A stretch of 5,473 bases of DNA from Acidobacteriaceae bacterium (GTDB lineage Bacteria > Acidobacteriota > Terriglobia > Terriglobales > Acidobacteriaceae): assembly GCA_030040175.1 (NCBI GenBank), contig JASHUF010000484.1, forward strand, positions 1 to 5,473, given 5' to 3'. The position numbers were made by a program, and so were the translations under genes. Within the stretch, counting starts at the first letter, position 1, and each line of letters opens with the position of its first letter. Under the pieces are notes generated by a model. That model made no database searches, was not told the origin of the DNA, and saw only the letters and a program-made list of their open reading frames with translations. Below are positions 1 to 5,473 of this stretch, piece by piece.

Positions 1-460
1 CCCCCGGCGACCGCTCCAGATCCCACGGATTGCGTGTTTGTCCGTGCAGCAGGTTGGCCGTTTCGTATGCCATCAGCAGCTCGGGGCAGTTCGTGGTGCC
101 GAGAATCAGAGCCCCCGCTGCACGCAGACGCGCCACCACCTCGGCATCTCTGGTGGGAGTCTCGCCCTGGTGCAGAAAGCTGCCCAGCTCGCAGCGGTAA
201 CCCGCGGTGGCAATGGACGACTTAACCGTTACGGGAAGGCCATGCAGCGCACCGCGCGGTTCCGGCGCCGCATCGAGCGCAAGGGCCTGCGCGCGAATGC
301 GATCCGGATCGAAATCGACCAGCGCATTCAAGGCGGGGTTGAGGCGCTCGATCTGCCCGATATGCGCCGCGGCCAGCTCCGCCACCGCGATCTCGCCGGC
401 GCGCACCAGCTCCAGCTGGCGCGAGGCCGAAGCCAGAACAATTTCGGCAATCTCGCTCAT
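1..460 (-). CDS. Amidase signature family hydrolase, N-terminal 153 residues (3' end outside window)
   Basis: This is the N-terminal part of an amidase-signature enzyme. The family hydrolyses or transfers C-N amide groups with a Ser-cisSer-Lys triad. Visible landmarks are an N-terminal helical segment ending in IERLNPALNALV (residues 37-48), then LHGLPVTVKSS (72-82) with the presumed catalytic Lys80, then DAEVVARLRAAGALILGTTNCPEL (105-128 region) and TRNPWDLERSPG at 142-153. In this family that last segment leads straight into the GGSSGG motif with the cis-Ser, and then the nucleophile Ser. Both lie beyond base 1, so activity cannot be judged here. The ATG at 460-458 overlaps the TGA of the upstream gene (ATGA), which fixes the start and implies an operon. 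No signal peptide is seen, so it is probably cytoplasmic. VKSS replaces the VKDN common in GatA-like proteins. Together with the lack of gatB or gatC next to it, this argues against calling it GatA, although the downstream side is unseen. The substrate is unknown. Confidence 0.93.
   Translation of the reverse strand, partial: MSEIAEIVLASASRQLELVRAGEIAVAELAAAHIGQIERLNPALNALVDFDPDRIRAQALALDAAPEPRGALHGLPVTVKSSIATAGYRCELGSFLHQGETPTRDAEVVARLRAAGALILGTTNCPELLMAYETANLLHGQTRNPWDLERSPG
457..460 (-). other. ATGA stop/start overlap between the two leftward genes
   Basis: Read on the minus strand, the upstream gene ends in GAG-CGA-TGA and the amidase begins with ATG-AGC, sharing four bases. Such overlaps usually mean one transcript and translation by re-initiating ribosomes. 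Only a weak purine stretch (GAG) precedes the amidase ATG, which fits coupling rather than independent initiation. Confidence 0.9.
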
Positions 461-3400
461 CGCTCGGCACGCGCAGCGCCCGCGGCAGGCTGATCGTCGC
501 GCGGCGTCGAGGGCGACCATTGAAAGTCGAAGCGGTAAGCGCGCGCCGGTTCGCCCGAATCGAAACGATCGTTCCAATTCAACTGGTAGGCGAGCGAGGC
601 AGGATCGTCAGGGAATTTTTCCGGCGGGAGATAGGGATACTTGCTCATCCCGTGGAACGGCAGCTGCGCCACGGTGAACGGCGAAGCGTCCCACCAATCC
701 ATGTCTTTTTCGTAGCCGTTTGCGTAGAAGAAATAATCGCGCTTCCAGCCTGCCGGAAGCACGGGCAGTTTCGTAACATCGAATTCCGCAGCAATTTCCT
801 CGCCGCTGCCGAAGACGGCAAAGCGATTGTCTACATTTTTGAGCAGCGGCGTCACGTTGCCCATGCGCGTGTAGCTGCCGCGCTCGTGTTGATACGAGCC
901 CGTGAGACTGACGAGGTTGTAGTCGTAGTCGAGATCGCCCGGGCTGGGCAGATCGATTTCCTTGGGGTAACCGCGGAAGCGCAGCGTGGCCGAGGAGAGC
1001 GGCGCCTCAGTGGTGCGGAATCGCGCATTCACACTCTGGTCGATGAGCACCTGGTCCCAGAAGATTTGAAGATTCGTCATCAGCCGGATGCGCCGCGTGC
1101 CCGCAGGCAGCTTGCCCGTCAGATCAACCACAATCGTGCGTTCGAGACCGGCGGGAAATCCCGCATCTCCGGGAATCCGCAGCCACGAGCCATCGGGACG
1201 CTGCGCCTCAACATACGGCGGAATCTCCTTCAAGCCCGCCTGCCACGCGGCGTAAAGAGAGGTCGCGCTGAAGTAGTTCACGTAGCCGGTCATCAGCAGG
1301 CGCAGAGGCGCGTCCGGCTTTACCCGGCCAAGGTCCAGCGTGAGCGCATGGAGATTGGCAAAGCCGTCGTAAGGAAGCGGCGTAAATCCGCTTGCAAACC
1401 GGCGGTCGCGGCGGCTCAGCAGATCGAGCACGTCGCGTCCTTCGCCATCCCATGCGCCCACGGGAAGGCGTACGCCGGAGCTGGCCACAACCCGGCCCGA
1501 AGCAAACGGCGGATTGTCGAGAAAGCGCTCGTCGGGATTCACCTCCACTTCCGCGGGGTGATCGACGGCGATCAGGCGGAGCTGGTCGATGTAATTGACC
1601 TCTTCCATCGGCTCCATGAAGCGAACGCTCACCTTGCCCTCGACCGGCGCAACGTTCGCGCCATCCACTTTCACCCACTCGCCGGGATTGGGAATATTGT
1701 GCCGTGCGGGGGTAAACCAATGGCCGACGACGGCCGCGCCGATCACATCCGTCACAAATTTGTATCGGTGCCCGTCCCAAACGAAGAGCACCGGACACGA
1801 GCTGCCGCGGCGGTCGGCTTCCTTCATGGCAATGACGGCTTGCTGCGGCAGATCGATCTCGTCCTGCAAAACGCCGGTCGGCCAGAGAATGCGCAACAAG
1901 TCGATGCGCGGCGCCTGGCCCAATCCCACGAGGACCTGCGGCGCTGCCTGGGTCTGGTAGCCTGACGCGCCCGGCAATTCCCACTTCTGCCAGAGCCCGT
2001 TCGCAAAGACCTCCACCTTCACGCCCAGCGCCGTCTTGTTGTCGGCGAACCCGGTCAGATCGAGGCGCACAAAGTGGTTCTTGTTCGCGCCCACGTTGCG
2101 CAGAAGAATCGGCGGAGCATTCAGCTGCGTCACGATCAGATCCGTGGCGCCGTCGCCATCCACGTCCGCGGCAATCAGTCCGCGCGGCGCTTGCAGTCGA
2201 ACGGTGTCGAGCCCCAGAGCGTGGCTCACGTCGTCGAAGGTCCCGTCACCGCGGTTGCGGAAGACGCGCACCTGCGGCCCATCGCGGGTCTCCACCACCG
2301 CCGCCAGGTCAATCCATCCGTCATTGTCGATATCGATGGGCGTAAGCCCCCAGCCGCGCAAAGCGCCCTTGAGCGGGAGTTCGACGCGCACAAAGCGCCG
2401 GCTCACGTGGTCTGCGGCCTGTACATTGCGCCAGAGCGTGATTCCGGGCGCGCCCGCATGCGTGACCGCCAGGTCCATCCATCCGTCCTTGTTGTAGTCG
2501 AAAACGGCAATTCCGATTGTGGGCGGCAAGCCCGCGTCCTGATAAAGAGGAACCGAAGGGAACTGGCCCTCGCGCGGATTCACATAGATCAAGGGCGCAG
2601 GGCCGTCGCCGGTCACGGCCAGATCGACGGCGCGGTCGTTGTTGTAGTCGGTGAGGATCGCCGCCGCGGTGTTCCCGCTCCCGCCCAGTCCCGTCGCCTC
2701 CGTCTGCTCCGTAAAGGTTCCGTCGCCGTTGTTGCGCCACAGTACATTCGGAGGGTCTCCGGGCTTCAGACCCGAGCCGGTCAGCAGCAGGTCCAGATCG
2801 CCATCGTGGTCGTAATCGACGAACGTGATCCCCGTGGGGCGATTGCGCGGCACAATGCCGGATTTCGCCGTGACATCGCTGAATTGCCCGTGCCCGAGAT
2901 TGCGGAAGAGAAGGACCCTGTCTTCGAGCGCCACGGCGAGGTCGTTCAGTCCGTCGCCGTCGAAGTCGCCCACCGCGCAGGCAACCGCGTGGCCGCCGGC
3001 TTTCAGGCCGGCGCCCTCGGCATCCCATTCCACAAACTCGCCGTCGCCGCGGTTATGCAGGATGCGGATGGCCTGCGCGCCCTCCTGCATCAGCACCAGA
3101 TCCATCTCGCCTGACCCGGTTGCATCGATCATGCACGCGCCGCCTGTCGTGGCATAACTCGCGGCTGCCGCCTGCGCCGCCAGCGGTTGCGCTTCGAGGT
3201 GCACAGGAATCATCGCCGGCTGGGAGAGTTCCGGCTCTTTCACCGTGCTTGCCATCGAGTAGTGGCCCTGCTCGCCGTAGCTCAGGCCAATCGCTGACGA
3301 TATCTTGGTGCTGGTCAAATGCTGGAAGCGCCGGAAGTGCTCCTGCGCCTCTTCCAGGTGGCCGGTGCGCTGGAACGAGCGCGCCAGCACAAATTCCGCC

Positions 3401-3918
3401 GAGGCATGGAGCGGATCGTCGGCGAGCGCCTCCTTGAGCACCTCAATGGCCTTGTCGTATTGCTTCGTCTCCCCGTAAAGCACGCCTTCAAAATAAAGCG
3501 CGTCGGCATCGTTGGGGTCCAGCTTGGCTGCCTGCTGAAAGCTGGCCAGCGCGGCATCGAATTCGCTGCCGGCCCGTTGGGCCAGGCCCAGGTTGTACCA
3601 CGCCTGCGCGCTCCGGGGGTCAATGGCAATGGATTTCCGGAGCCACGCCTCGGCGTCATCGAGCTTTTGCAGCGTCAGCAAGGCGATACCTTCATTCGTC
3701 GCGGCCTGGGCAAGATGGGGATCCTTCCTGAATGCCTCGGCGAATGCATCCGCGGCACGCTGGGTGAATTGCTGACCCATCAGCGCCACGCCGCGATTGT
3801 TTAGTTCCACCGCTTCAGGATCGAAGCCTTCCTGCGCTCCGGCGCAACAGGCAATTATCGCCAACAGAAACAAAGCACCGATTCCGGTTTTTCCCATGAT
3901 CGTGCGCCAATCGCGCAT
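457..3918 (-). CDS. Large exported TPR / FG-GAP propeller / ASPIC-UnbV protein (CRTAC1-like) with unassigned C-terminal region
   Basis: This 1153-residue secreted or envelope protein has clear modules. Residues 1-28 are a signal peptide with hydrophobic core ALFLLAIIA. Either AGA|QE (after A28) or a lipobox IIAC (Cys24) could be the processing site. Residues 33-200 hold about five 34-residue TPRs, for example AWYNLGLAQRAGSEFDAALA. Residues 255-610 contain seven Asp-rich FG-GAP/VCBS loops beginning at D265 (degenerate), D318, D368, D424, D474, D529 and D585, 50-56 residues apart, such as DFDGDGLNDL. This fits a seven-bladed, calcium-binding beta-propeller. Residues 614-700 are an ASPIC/UnbV module (NKTALGVKVEVFANG, ASGYQTQAAP, LRILWPTG). 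Residues 704-1134 start with CPVLFVWDGHRYKFVTD and form an aromatic- and Asp-rich region I cannot name. The start at 3918 is chosen for its abutting Shine-Dalgarno. The ATG at 3897 (MGKTG) would also leave a signal peptide but lacks a well-spaced site. The gene is open further upstream, but that stretch does not look like protein. TPR and propeller modules suggest protein or ligand binding; ASPIC/UnbV function is not established. Nothing indicates a catalytic role. Confidence 0.93.
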   Translation of the reverse strand: MRDWRTIMGKTGIGALFLLAIIACCAGAQEGFDPEAVELNNRGVALMGQQFTQRAADAFAEAFRKDPHLAQAATNEGIALLTLQKLDDAEAWLRKSIAIDPRSAQAWYNLGLAQRAGSEFDAALASFQQAAKLDPNDADALYFEGVLYGETKQYDKAIEVLKEALADDPLHASAEFVLARSFQRTGHLEEAQEHFRRFQHLTSTKISSAIGLSYGEQGHYSMASTVKEPELSQPAMIPVHLEAQPLAAQAAAASYATTGGACMIDATGSGEMDLVLMQEGAQAIRILHNRGDGEFVEWDAEGAGLKAGGHAVACAVGDFDGDGLNDLAVALEDRVLLFRNLGHGQFSDVTAKSGIVPRNRPTGITFVDYDHDGDLDLLLTGSGLKPGDPPNVLWRNNGDGTFTEQTEATGLGGSGNTAAAILTDYNNDRAVDLAVTGDGPAPLIYVNPREGQFPSVPLYQDAGLPPTIGIAVFDYNKDGWMDLAVTHAGAPGITLWRNVQAADHVSRRFVRVELPLKGALRGWGLTPIDIDNDGWIDLAAVVETRDGPQVRVFRNRGDGTFDDVSHALGLDTVRLQAPRGLIAADVDGDGATDLIVTQLNAPPILLRNVGANKNHFVRLDLTGFADNKTALGVKVEVFANGLWQKWELPGASGYQTQAAPQVLVGLGQAPRIDLLRILWPTGVLQDEIDLPQQAVIAMKEADRRGSSCPVLFVWDGHRYKFVTDVIGAAVVGHWFTPARHNIPNPGEWVKVDGANVAPVEGKVSVRFMEPMEEVNYIDQLRLIAVDHPAEVEVNPDERFLDNPPFASGRVVASSGVRLPVGAWDGEGRDVLDLLSRRDRRFASGFTPLPYDGFANLHALTLDLGRVKPDAPLRLLMTGYVNYFSATSLYAAWQAGLKEIPPYVEAQRPDGSWLRIPGDAGFPAGLERTIVVDLTGKLPAGTRRIRLMTNLQIFWDQVLIDQSVNARFRTTEAPLSSATLRFRGYPKEIDLPSPGDLDYDYNLVSLTGSYQHERGSYTRMGNVTPLLKNVDNRFAVFGSGEEIAAEFDVTKLPVLPAGWKRDYFFYANGYEKDMDWWDASPFTVAQLPFHGMSKYPYLPPEKFPDDPASLAYQLNWNDRFDSGEPARAYRFDFQWSPSTPRDDQPAAGAARAER
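2301..2500 (-). repeat. Coding direct repeat of adjacent propeller repeats (2301-2335 and 2466-2500)
   Basis: The two 35-base stretches match at about 29 positions by hand alignment and lie exactly 165 bases (55 codons) apart. They encode the calcium-loop segments DYNKDGWMDL (from D474) and DIDNDGWIDL (from D529) of propeller repeats four and five by my count from D318. The similarity exceeds that between other repeats. This may mean a fairly recent blade duplication or simply a constrained motif. Confidence 0.6.
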
Positions 3919-3927
3919 TCCTTTCCT
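3919..3927 (-). promoter_or_regulatory. Shine-Dalgarno of the large exported protein gene
   Basis: On the minus strand the sequence AGGAAAGGA lies immediately before the ATG at 3918-3916, with the first AGGA five bases from the start codon. From the alternative ATG at 3897 the same site is about 21 bases away. This decides the start in favour of MRDWRTIMGK. Confidence 0.65.
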
Positions 3928-3943
3928 GCATGCGGGACTCTCC

Positions 3944-3970
3944 AGTGTACGCGACAGAAATGGGAGCCAA
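3944..3970 (-). promoter_or_regulatory. Weak candidate sigma-70-type promoter for the leftward operon
   Basis: On the minus strand TTGGCT (3970-3965) is followed after 15 bases by TACACT (3949-3944), which would give a transcript with a leader of about 20 bases before the start at 3918. The -10 match is four of six and the spacer is shorter than the usual 16-18. A match of this quality can arise by chance. Confidence 0.25.
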
Positions 3971-4016
3971 GGAACGGCAGGCGAAGCCGCCCCATCACGG
4001 TCCAGCCCGAACCCTC

Positions 4017-4031
4017 TCCATCGTCGATGGA
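4017..4031. repeat. 15-base perfect palindrome in the divergent spacer
   Basis: TCCATCG-T-CGATGGA has two perfectly complementary seven-base arms around one central base. Its centre is about 106 bases upstream of the leftward start and 377 upstream of the rightward start. The near-absence of a loop makes it a better candidate for a dimeric regulator's binding site than for an RNA hairpin. Only one copy was seen, and no regulator gene is in the window, so its role is a guess. Confidence 0.4.
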
Positions 4032-4383
4032 ACGGTGATCGGCAACGAGCAGCTAAGTGCCTGCGCCTCCGTGCCTGGATCGTGTCTTTACGCTCCTTCG
4101 GCGGGCGTCGTGTTGCCCCGGGCCAACCCAACTCCCGGTCATTTTCACTCCGGAGGATCAAGAGAGATACGCCCAAGCGCAAGCCGCCGTGGTACTCATC
4201 GTACAGGAGCTGCCGGATGCTGCCTCGCTGCTCAGGGCAGCGTGGCTGAAGCTGGTGGGTTCTCCTGTGACAGCTGAGTTTCCTGTGGCTGGACCCGTCG
4301 CGGGAGGATTCGCAGGAAACGCCGGTCGAACGGGCCCGGGACTGCAACGCGAGACTCGCACGCAAGAAGGCGCCATCTGCGAG

Positions 4384-4390
4384 AAGGGAG
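4384..4390 (+). promoter_or_regulatory. Shine-Dalgarno of the TonB-like gene
   Basis: AAGGGAG ends ten bases before the ATG at 4401. An in-frame TGA at 4392-4394 rules out any start further upstream in this frame. An out-of-frame ATG at 4391 sits directly after the site but opens only a 41-codon frame. Confidence 0.6.
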
Positions 4391-4400
4391 ATGACGGTCA

Positions 4401-5441
4401 ATGGCATCTCCAGCGAAGATAGTGGAAGAATTACCCGACATTCTTCCCGAAGACTTCGGCGAATGGGACGACGAACGGTCTTCGTCGACGAGACCGGTCC
4501 GCCTTGCCGGTTCTGAAAACGGCCTCGGCGCGGTAGTCGTCGCCATGCCGCTTACGCAGCCCATAAAGCCGTACGGTGCCGCAGCGGCGTCCGGGAATCC
4601 GCTGCCGGGGACGGCATTACCTAATCCGGCTCCTCGGCCCGCAGCGGTGAAAGCGCCGGCCGGAAGGGTCGAGCGGAAGCCAACCCGGAGGAAGTGGCCC
4701 GTCCTTGCGGGCGCGAGCGCCGCTCTGGTGATTTTGGCTGCAGCCGCGATCCCGGCGTTGAATCACAAAAGGGCTTCGACGGTGGAGGCGGTTGCTTCGC
4801 CGGAGCCCAAAGAGACGCAAACGGCGCAGCCGGAAAGTGCGGCTCTCAAGCCGGTCCTTTCCACGTTCGCAGCGCCGGCGCCCGCGCAGCTGCCGGAGGC
4901 CAGTGACAACTGGAACGCAGCCGCGCCGTCGAACCCCGAGATTGCGGCTCCCTGGCGGGCTGCGGTGCAGTTGATGAATGTTCAGCTCAACGCGCCGGCA
5001 CGGATCCACATGGCCGCCGCTCCCGCAGAGCAGGCTCCTCCGCCGTCAGGCGGCTTTGCTGCGGCCGGCATGGACGGGTTGGTCAATGACGTCGCGATCG
5101 GCAGGGTCTTTTCCGGCGCGAAGCAGCCAAGTGTGCAGGTCGCATCTCCCAAGATCGTCGACCTTTCAGCCAGCGTTGCTTTTGGTTTGCTCATCCAAAA
5201 GACGCCTCCCATCTACCCGCAGGTCGCCAAGGAGTCCCACACCGCGGGAACCATTGTTCTGCATGCCCGCGTCTCCAAGAGCGGGACCATAGAGGACCTG
5301 CGCGTCGTCAGCGGGCCGGAGATGCTGCGGCAGGCCGCCCTAAACGCTGTCCGGACCTGGCGCTACAAGCCCTATAAGATGAACCACCAGCCGATGGAAT
5401 TCGAGACGACGATCAGTGTGGACTTCGCGCTGGGGAGTTGA
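4401..5441 (+). CDS. TonB family protein with single membrane segment and periplasmic TonB C-terminal domain
   Basis: This 346-residue protein is a TonB-like energy transducer or related envelope protein. TonB proteins link the inner-membrane proton motive force to outer-membrane receptors. Residues 1-98 are a long, Pro/Ala-rich presumed cytoplasmic tail with an acidic N-terminal motif, ELPDILPEDFGEWDDE (10-25). A basic RRK (96-98) precedes one membrane segment at about 100-120 (VLAGASAALVILAAAAI), giving an N-in, C-out topology. Residues 121-260 are a low-complexity Ala/Pro-rich linker. Residues 262-346 are the TonB C-terminal domain: PPIYPQVAKES, GTIVLHARVSKSGTIEDLRVVSG, AALNAVRTWRYKPY, and a final beta strand ETTISVDFAL. 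Classical TonB has only a short cytoplasmic segment, so this tail is unusual relative to E. coli. No exbB, exbD or receptor gene is visible, so a role in transport is not proved. It could instead be a structural or regulatory TonB-domain protein. The start is fixed by the upstream in-frame stop and the Shine-Dalgarno. Confidence 0.93.
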   Translation: MASPAKIVEELPDILPEDFGEWDDERSSSTRPVRLAGSENGLGAVVVAMPLTQPIKPYGAAAASGNPLPGTALPNPAPRPAAVKAPAGRVERKPTRRKWPVLAGASAALVILAAAAIPALNHKRASTVEAVASPEPKETQTAQPESAALKPVLSTFAAPAPAQLPEASDNWNAAAPSNPEIAAPWRAAVQLMNVQLNAPARIHMAAAPAEQAPPPSGGFAAAGMDGLVNDVAIGRVFSGAKQPSVQVASPKIVDLSASVAFGLLIQKTPPIYPQVAKESHTAGTIVLHARVSKSGTIEDLRVVSGPEMLRQAALNAVRTWRYKPYKMNHQPMEFETTISVDFALGS

Positions 5442-5473
5442 AAGACCGCATTGGCTCGGCTGTCCGGTGTGCG

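Larger units (their letters stand above)
3919..4400. other. Divergent intergenic spacer without a convincing gene
   Basis: These 482 bases separate the divergent starts. Several frames stay open, as is usual in GC-rich DNA, but the translations are rich in Arg, Pro, Gly, Cys and Ser and show no domain or signal peptide. I saw no tRNA-like TTCGA arm and no clear rho-independent terminator. Apart from the Shine-Dalgarno sites, a weak leftward promoter candidate and a 15-base palindrome, nothing is assigned. One rightward frame contains a helix-like stretch (AAVVLIVQELPDAASLLRAA, near 4185-4244), but it has no good start and runs across the start of the next gene, so I do not call it. Confidence 0.6.

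Noticed and set aside
520..1965. Long rightward open frame of 481 codons, antisense to the large exported protein gene
   Set aside because: Its translation is Arg/Ala/His-rich without a recognisable domain, while the opposite strand encodes clear ASPIC/UnbV and following sequence. It is the shadow of codon bias in GC-rich DNA.
2074..3114. Rightward open frame of 346 codons antisense to the propeller region
   Set aside because: It mirrors the repeated Asp-loop codons of the leftward gene and shows no independent domain or start signal.
4263..4288. TCCTGTG direct repeat, 18 bases apart, upstream of the TonB-like gene
   Set aside because: A seven-base repeat in a spacer of this size can easily be chance, and no promoter-like hexamers are placed around it.
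3919..4407. Upstream extension of the large leftward gene by about 163 codons
   Set aside because: The extension is Arg/Ser-rich low-quality sequence that would bury the signal peptide inside the protein, and it would overlap the start of the divergent TonB-like gene. A Shine-Dalgarno abuts the start at 3918.
4057..4422. Rightward 121-codon open frame across the spacer
   Set aside because: It has no good ribosome site, its first and last parts look non-coding, and it overlaps the start of the TonB-like gene out of frame.
4391..4516. Short 41-codon frame starting next to the Shine-Dalgarno of the TonB-like gene
   Set aside because: The translation is Arg/Ser-rich with no features. The overlapping frame from 4401 carries a clear TonB protein.
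5442..5473. Possible terminator after the TonB-like gene
   Set aside because: The remaining 32 bases show no hairpin followed by a T run, and the window ends too soon to judge.

Overview
The window (GC-rich) looks like chromosomal DNA of an Acidobacteriota bacterium, probably class Terriglobia. The inference rests on two protein types that I associate with that group. One is a TonB-family protein with a long cytoplasmic tail carrying an acidic LPEDFGEWD-type motif. The other is a very large exported protein combining TPR, FG-GAP and ASPIC/UnbV modules. No marker gene is present, so the taxonomic call is an inference.

Layout: two genes run leftward and one runs rightward from a shared spacer of about 480 bases. 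Leftward, 3918-457 encodes a 1153-residue exported protein: signal peptide, about five TPRs, seven Asp-rich FG-GAP/VCBS repeats, an ASPIC/UnbV module, and a C-terminal region of about 430 residues that I cannot assign to a named family. Its stop codon overlaps the start of the next leftward gene (460 to beyond base 1) as ATGA. That gene is an amidase-signature hydrolase, cut by the window edge just before its Ser-rich catalytic segment. Rightward, 4401-5441 encodes a 346-residue TonB-like protein with one membrane segment and a periplasmic TonB C-terminal domain.

The spacer 3919-4400 holds a clear Shine-Dalgarno at each end, a weak candidate leftward promoter and a 15-base perfect palindrome. 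I see no RNA gene or convincing protein-coding gene in it. There is no transposase, integrase, CRISPR array, tRNA or rRNA.

How the genes relate: the exported protein and the amidase are almost certainly co-transcribed and probably translationally coupled, although one is outside the cytoplasm and the other has no signal peptide. The TonB-like protein is divergent and may or may not share regulation. No defence or mobile system is visible. The least explained parts are the C-terminal region of the giant protein and its pairing with an amidase.
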